From the NCBI GenBank assembly GCA_903813345.2, contig CAIIXF020000004.1:8389525-8453524 (forward strand): a stretch of DNA of 64,000 bases. Direction: 5' to 3'. This stretch comes from Owenia fusiformis. Taxonomy: Eukaryota > Annelida > Polychaeta > Sabellida > Oweniidae. Within the stretch, counting starts at the first letter, position 1. Each line of letters begins with the position of its first letter. A model generated the notes under the pieces. That model did not search any database, was not told where the DNA came from, and saw only the letters and a program-made list of their open reading frames with translations. This document shows positions 58,572-64,000 of the stretch, piece after piece. A program made the position numbers and the translations under genes.

Positions 58572-59363
58572 GAGAATTTTCGTTATAAGTTTTTTAAAAA
58601 CTTATACGTATACTTATACTTATAAACCCAATAAACAAGGTGTTTCATAATTTCCTAATTCGTCGGGAAATATCTCCTAGGAAGGTAATAAAAAGGGCCA
58701 ATGGCATACCATCCGTACCCCCTTGATGTAAAGCATGTTTAGTTGTGTCATATGTTTTTTCTAGAATCAAATAGGCTGATATAGCACATGGGTTTTACAG
58801 ATTTATCTACTCTCAAATATATTTTTTGTAGATGATCGTTTTGAATCACCTTGTAGAAATAACGAAGGGAGAATTAGTTCAGCTAATGAATGAGTCGAGC
58901 TATTTGATTGGATACTATGCCTATTCAGCCGATTAATTTTAATAAGCCATTCTGGTCAGTAGGTCCACACATATACTATGCGGAGATCCAACTCTGTAAG
59001 TTTATAATCTGCGTATAAAGGCCCTTTTATACGTAAAAACTTAAAAATTGACCTTATAATTTCATGAGAACTTTGAAATGATCGACTCGTTCGTGTAGTG
59101 ATTCACTTTAAAGGGTCTTGTTTATCGTACACTACAAGGACCCGTCAACTAGAATTTAGTTTATCGTGTTCATAATTGACACTAGCAAAGGACATTGTAT
59201 TCGCAGTCCCTAGTTGATGATGAAGCTTGACTATATCGGGAATAGTTATGCCCCACTTGGTACAGATTATGAAAATCAATTTGAATTGATTTTAGTTCGA
59301 CAAGACCCTTTAAACTATAAGTATACGTATAAGTTTTTGAAACAACTTATAACGAAAATTCTC
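58572..59363. mobile_element. 792-bp element with GAGAATTTTCG ends and TA flanks
   Basis: The inverted ends GAGAATTTTCGTTATAAGTT are flanked by TA at 58570-58571 and 59364-59365. Comparison with the uninterrupted relative at 52440-52540 shows that the flanks were once adjacent. The TA duplication suggests a Tc1/mariner-type transposon; no transposase is present. Confidence 0.8.
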
Positions 59364-59750
59364 TATTGACAGGGGACCTTCTAACAAAGATAAGTACATG
59401 ATGTAGCATTATATGTGTGTTGGTGTACACTAAACTTCCAGCTTGATGCATCATCATCAGAAATCAAAGTTGGGTGGAGTGTGCCAGGGTCATACACCAT
59501 CATTCTTTCTCATTGACATGTTGCGTGGGATCGCCAGAAATCATAATCAGGTTGGGTGTGCCAGAGTTGAAAAATAAAACAATACAAAATTAGTTGAGTA
59601 GATACAAACATATAAAAATTGTGAATTTAAATTTTTCCCTTTGCATTTCTCAATAAATATTTTTTCAGAATATTCTTCAATTTTATACTAAGTTAAAAGT
59701 TATACATTGAGACAAATCTAATAAATATGTATTTAAAATAATTATCTCAC

Positions 59751-59858
59751 CATAGGGGATGGTTGGGTAGTACTTGGATGACCACTGACCAATCTTCTGC
59801 TACTTGCAACAACTCTGCATCAGTCTCATAATCGTTAAAAACTGCTGCGTTTTCTTAA
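59751..59858 (-). pseudogene. Paralogue of the 55249-55368 exon, frame damaged
   Basis: After TATCTACAG the minus strand aligns with the other copy, and one frame gives NDYETDAELLQVAEDW, matching TDDVTDTELLQATGDV in spacing. That frame meets a TAA right at the acceptor, so the segment is probably non-coding now. The donor ATG|GTGAGA is intact. Confidence 0.45.
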
Positions 59859-60009
59859 CTGTAGATAGAAAAATAAAGATATTCATACAATATATTAAAT
59901 TGACCCTTATTTAAATTTGGTTTAGTTAAAATCAGTGTAAGCCTCGAAGTGTTCAGTAACCCTGGCCTGGGTAATTATCAAATTCAAGATAATTGAAATG
60001 TATTACAAA

Positions 60010-60360
60010 TATCAAGTTGTTTGAGAATCGAACCCAGTCCAAGGAATGTTTAGTGCCATGGTGTAAGTGCACTGGCGGATCCAGGGGGATCCAAGGGGGG
60101 CCATGCCCCCTCCCCCCCTTAGTGTGGGCCCAGAAAAAAATGTTAGGGTCCCAAAAATTTTTGGGCACATGACTTAGCATTTCTTGACTTTTTTAGGCCA
60201 AATTATAAAAAATAGGCCGTAATTTTTGGTTTTAAATCTTTTTGCCGACATGAAATGTGCCCCCTCTGTTGGCTTCTGGATCCGCAAGTGAAGCCTACAT
60301 GACTTTGAATGATATTTGTATTTTATAAAGACATTATGTTTTATTTCAAGCTCTCACATG
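60010..60360 (-). repeat. tRNA-like short repeat, copy 3, split by a MITE
   Basis: The minus strand has CTGGGTTCGATTCTCAA, close to the Pol III B-box consensus. The repeat is interrupted at 60069-60288 by an element with CACTGGCGGATCC ends and resumes with AAGCCTACATGAC, which follows directly in the uninterrupted copies. Confidence 0.55.
60069..60288. mobile_element. 220-bp MITE with CACTGGCGGATCC ends
   Basis: The inverted ends CACTGGCGGATCCAG / CTGGATCCGCAAGTG are inserted in the tRNA-like repeat. Comparison with the uninterrupted copies suggests a 3-bp AAG duplication. Confidence 0.75.
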
Positions 60361-61151
60361 AATTCCCAAATTAATAGGCTAATTAAAATAATCTACTCAA
60401 GAAAGCTAATTTTTTGCATGACACTCATGACTTGATAAATTTAAGTGGCAACAAGGCCTGTAGAGAGAAAATAGGAAAATTTCAACTTTTTCTGAGCTAT
60501 CAAGGCAGCATTTGGCTTAACATCTTCTTTGACATACCTATTTTCTTAAAATATAAGGATAAACTCAAACTATCAATTTCAGCATTAAGAAGTGTACATT
60601 CAGTTCAAAGCTTCAAAAAGGGGAAATCCACTTTTAAATAACAGTATATCTTGGATTGCTTTTGGTTTGGCTAATGAAATGCGTGGCCTCTTATACTATC
60701 TAGTATTAGTACTAGACGTGTGAATCAGAATTAACAGGAGTATTCAACAGTATAAGGACTGTGTCGGACATTTTTTAAAAGCCTATATTTAAATGTTGTA
60801 AAAAGTTATAATCAAAAAACCATCTTTCGGAGTAAAGTCTGTCTGCGCCAATTACAATAACTTCGTACTTGATCAGAACTGGGTTCCAACAGAATTCCTA
60901 CAAACTCATGTATGAAATAGTCATTGCATGGAATACTTACTTTTGTCAAAATCAAAGTAGAACTCTAGTTAAAAAATATATTGTGCTAAATTATTGCCAT
61001 TTCCTAGTAAAATGTCATTCTCCGGTACAAAATTATTCGATGGCACCCGTGAAAATATACCCAAGAATTTATATTTGGTAGGTTATTTCAGTCTGTGGGG
61101 TGTTTTTAAAACTCAAAAAGTATTTTTTGATTCAATACTGTACAACTTATG

Positions 61152-61356
61152 CAGTGATCTCCCCAGCATTAAAGGAAGTGGGCACAGCACCCACCTGAGA
61201 CTTTGAAAATAGGCTTGCACCCACCTGGAAATCCATTTGCACCCACTTGAAAATGACAAAAATCATAAAAATGGGCACATTTTGACCAATTTTGGTCTAA
61301 ATTGTGAAAATGAGAATTTTGCACCCGCATGTGAAAAAATCCTGTGGAGATCACTG
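61152..61356. mobile_element. CAGTGATCTCC MITE, copy 3 (205 bp)
   Basis: Perfect inverted ends CAGTGATCTCC / GGAGATCACTG are flanked by an identical 5-bp duplication TTATG (61147-61151 and 61357-61361). Confidence 0.85.
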
Positions 61357-61734
61357 TTATGTGTACTGTACTTACATGTACAACCATTATTGGTTGTAAA
61401 ATATCGATAAGGTAAGTCCCTAGGAAGTTCACTTCAATATTTTAAGCATTTTTTCGATGTTAATTTTTTCTCAAGTTTGAAACTTTCAATGTTAAATTCC
61501 TCTCAGACTTATAAAAGTCCATTTTATTCCTCTCAACTTCATAGATGTCCATGTCAAATTCCTCTGGAGTTTGCTGGGACTAAATATTCAGAAATACTGG
61601 TAAATTGACTAAAAATTCACTTTTCGGCTGATTTGTCCCGACCCTCAGCAACTGATTTAGCCAATTTAGTACCATTTTTTGTAGAAGAACTGATTTTTTA
61701 CCTCAAAAAGGTACTCTCGTAGAGTCTTAGACAA

Positions 61735-61850
61735 TTTTTCCATTTTTCTCAGATTCGCCAATTTCCATGGTTGATGCCCAAAGCCAAAATTGGCCGTGCT
61801 GCACATACCTTCCAAAATTATTTAAAGTGAACCCTCCGGGGTCAGTCCCA
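61735..61850. repeat. Dispersed repeat shared with 18790-18895
   Basis: CGCCAATTTCCATGG, CAAAGCCAAAA and CCGTGCTGCACATACC occur in the same order as at 18790-18895. Confidence 0.6.
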
Positions 61851-62005
61851 TTCTATTAGAGCCTAGACCTACTGAGGGACTTTATTTTCAGTAGTGCACA
61901 TTAGCAATGTTTGTATAAGACAGACATCCTGACCATGTTGTTGTTAGGGACTACTGACCTACTGGGTAAGGTCTAGAGTAAGCTAGACCAAAGGATCAAA
62001 TGAGG

Positions 62006-62090
62006 TTATGTCTTCGGGTCTGAGTACTTCTTAGCCCTTGCCTTGTTGGTTTGTACTTGGGCATGATTCTGTTTTTCTGACGGTGTTGAA
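62006..62090 (-). CDS. Candidate terminal exon, unidentified
   Basis: After a good acceptor TTTTTTATTGCAG the minus strand encodes STPSEKQNHAQVQTNKARAK followed by KYSDPKT and TAA. The segment is basic and polar. No upstream partner exon was found. A GC-rich NRF-1-like site about 370 bases upstream could mark a promoter, but the short distance and missing first exon make this weak. Confidence 0.25.
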
Positions 62091-62459
62091 CTGCAATAAA
62101 AAATAAACTTTCAGGCTATTTTAATTCTAAGGGAATGTCAGACACCTATATAACTCATAATTTTAAGAGAAATCCGTGTTTAGTCGTCACAAACATAGAC
62201 AGTATCAAGTATGAAGCTGAAAATGTGAATATATATGGGCGATATTAGGTGAAATTTCGACGTATAATCAGCGTATAATTCGATCTATTTCCTTTCCAGA
62301 ACGACAGAGACATGAATATATACAATAAAATGTTTATTTATAATCGATTCTTACTTATAGCAAACTATGCACAATCAAGTATTTATATTAACGGTGATAT
62401 TCTAAATAATAACGAGAAATTCAGCAAAATCTCACTTTACTCTCAGGAAGTAGAACTGG

Positions 62460-62471
62460 CGCATGCGCACT
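62460..62471. promoter_or_regulatory. NRF-1-like palindrome GCGCATGCGC
   Basis: GGCGCATGCGCA matches the NRF-1 consensus, a frequent element of animal housekeeping promoters. It stands out in an AT-rich region. Which gene it would serve is unknown. Confidence 0.4.
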
Positions 62472-62499
62472 CGCTAAGTGGGTCATCATGTATTTCAAA

Positions 62500-64000
62500 C
62501 TAGTTGAAAACAAAGATGGCTGAACTATGAAGTGACAAGTTAGAGTAGAAGGGGTCTTTTGACTTTTGGTATTTTAGGCCACTGATAAAAATAACTGATT
62601 TTCATGTGTTTAACATTTACTAAGTACAAAATACCAGGTATATCATTCTAATTAAGCACATTTTTCTATTTCTTAGCCTCATTAAACACTTATTTCGTTT
62701 GGAATGCCCTTAAACCCTGATGAACCCTGGTCTAAGAAACAAAGATCTAAATAAGGCCAAAGAGCACCCGGGTTCACTGTTAAACCTCCTGCTCACTGTA
62801 GTATGAATCATGAATGTACTTTCACACAGGGTTTAACAGAAAGAAACAGTGAACCCTGGTCTAACGAATCCGTGTTTCCAGGGTTCGCCTAGCATGCCTT
62901 CGACTCTTTCTCCGTGTAGCTTAGCGATAGCGCAGTAGTCCCCGATCTGATTTCCAAAAGGGCTCTAGAAAAGGGGTTTTGTTGTCCGGTACTTTCCCAC
63001 ATAAAATGATTGTATCGTTTGAAAGAACAGACTTCCCTCTCAAAGAAAACACCTTTTCTACTGATGTAAACAGGGGCAAAAGGCACCAAAACGGGGTTAG
63101 ACAAGGTGGCATTCTGAAGTCTCACTTTCTTGTCATCACGATTCCAGGTAAACCATTAGACGGATTTACTTCAAATTTTCACACATGTTACATGGTAAGA
63201 AGTTCTAGAGCTGATTAACTTTGCGGCGGCCATCTTGCATTCTGGCAGCCATCTTGGAATTTTTTTCAGATAAATATTGTCATCGCGATTCCACAAAAAC
63301 CACATAACAGATGTACTTCAAATGTTCACACATGTAACATGGTAAAAAGTCCTAGACCTCATTATTTTTTCGGTGGCCATCTTGCATTCTGGCAGCCATC
63401 TTGGAAGTTTAAAGATAAATCTTGTCATCACGATTTCAGGAAAACCAAACGGATTTACTTCAAATTTTCACACATATTACATGGTAAGAAGTTCTAGAGC
63501 TAATTAACCTTTCGGTGGCCATCTTGCATTCTGGCGGCCATCTTGGAAGTTTTTTTGATAAATCTTGTCATTGTGATTCCAGGAAAACCACTTTACTGAT
63601 TTTCTTGAAACTTTTACACATGCTACCTTTTATATTGATATAAACAGGGGCAAAAGGCAGCAAAGTGGGGTTACACAAGGTGGTATTCTAAGGAGAATGT
63701 TATCTATTTTTCTGTATTTTAAACCACATAATTTGACATAAATGCATATTTGGTGTATGATATCATGTTTTATATTTATAGAAAGTTGGGCAAGAGGCGC
63801 TACAATGGGGTAACACATGGTGATATTCTAAAATACATATTTTTACTCTGCTTCTGTACTTTATACCACTTAAATGCATTTTGTGTATGACATCGATTGA
63901 TTTTTAGAGTAAATAACTACATTTCATCAAAAAGAAAAAAGATTATTGAAAACGTCAAACATTTCTTTGCAATCCATTATTGCACAGCGATTTTTGTGAG
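62500..64000. other. Repeat-rich right edge, no gene called
   Basis: Contains GAACCCTGGTCTAA-type inverted strings at 62700-62880 and CAGGGGCAAAAGGC repeated at 63071 and 63647. Four imperfect tandem units of about 130-140 bp at 63210-63600 carry GGCGGCCATCTTGCATTCTG and TTCAAATTTTCACACATG. Frames at 62889-63125 and its neighbours overlap these repeats and are not supported as genes. Confidence 0.6.

Overview
This is animal nuclear DNA: AT-rich, with widely spaced genes in many small exons with GT/AG splice sites, and introns and spacers packed with short inverted-repeat transposons, minisatellites and retroposon debris. The gene content (a C5orf34-like protein, a flavin-containing monooxygenase, CAB39/MO25, an intronless TRIM-type ORF) and the density of non-autonomous DNA elements fit a marine invertebrate, perhaps a non-vertebrate deuterostome or a lophotrochozoan. 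I cannot name the species from sequence alone. All gene models were built by hand by joining exons whose splice phases agree; no database search was run.

Layout. 1-3.6 kb (+): the last six exons of a C5orf34-like gene, with its 5' part off the window and an 807-bp hAT-type element in one intron. 3.8-5.8 kb: a palindromic 42-bp minisatellite, a dispersed repeat, and a second, nearly identical 1.2-kb copy of the gene's 3' end. 6.6-14.0 kb (-): a proposed two-exon gene for a small secreted peptide with 12 cysteines; its 7.2-kb intron holds a 2.5-kb hAT-like element, a large imperfect inverted repeat and a foldback element. 16.9-24.7 kb (-): a complete ten-exon flavin-containing monooxygenase (529 aa) with a LINE reverse-transcriptase fragment in intron 1. 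24.7-31.2 kb: a spacer between divergent genes, holding several short transposons. 31.3-40.9 kb (+): a complete seven-exon CAB39/MO25 gene (331 aa). Its last intron contains, on the same strand, a TRIM-like (RING, B-box, coiled coil, propeller-like) frame broken by two in-frame stops, followed by fourteen copies of a 42-bp repeat. 41-52 kb: almost entirely transposon and repeat territory, including nested elements and GGTA microsatellites. 52-60 kb: fragments of an unidentified, locally duplicated minus-strand gene or element, mixed with tRNA-like short repeats and more transposons. 60-64 kb: further repeats, a weak candidate terminal exon, and an NRF-1-like site.

How the parts work together: the genes look functionally unrelated. 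FMO is a membrane-anchored oxidising enzyme, CAB39 a scaffold of the LKB1 kinase complex, C5orf34-like poorly characterised, and the cysteine-rich peptide of unknown role. The window is most notable for repeats placed at or against splice sites, for several well-delimited transposon families with readable target-site duplications, and for the broken TRIM frame and cysteine-rich peptide.
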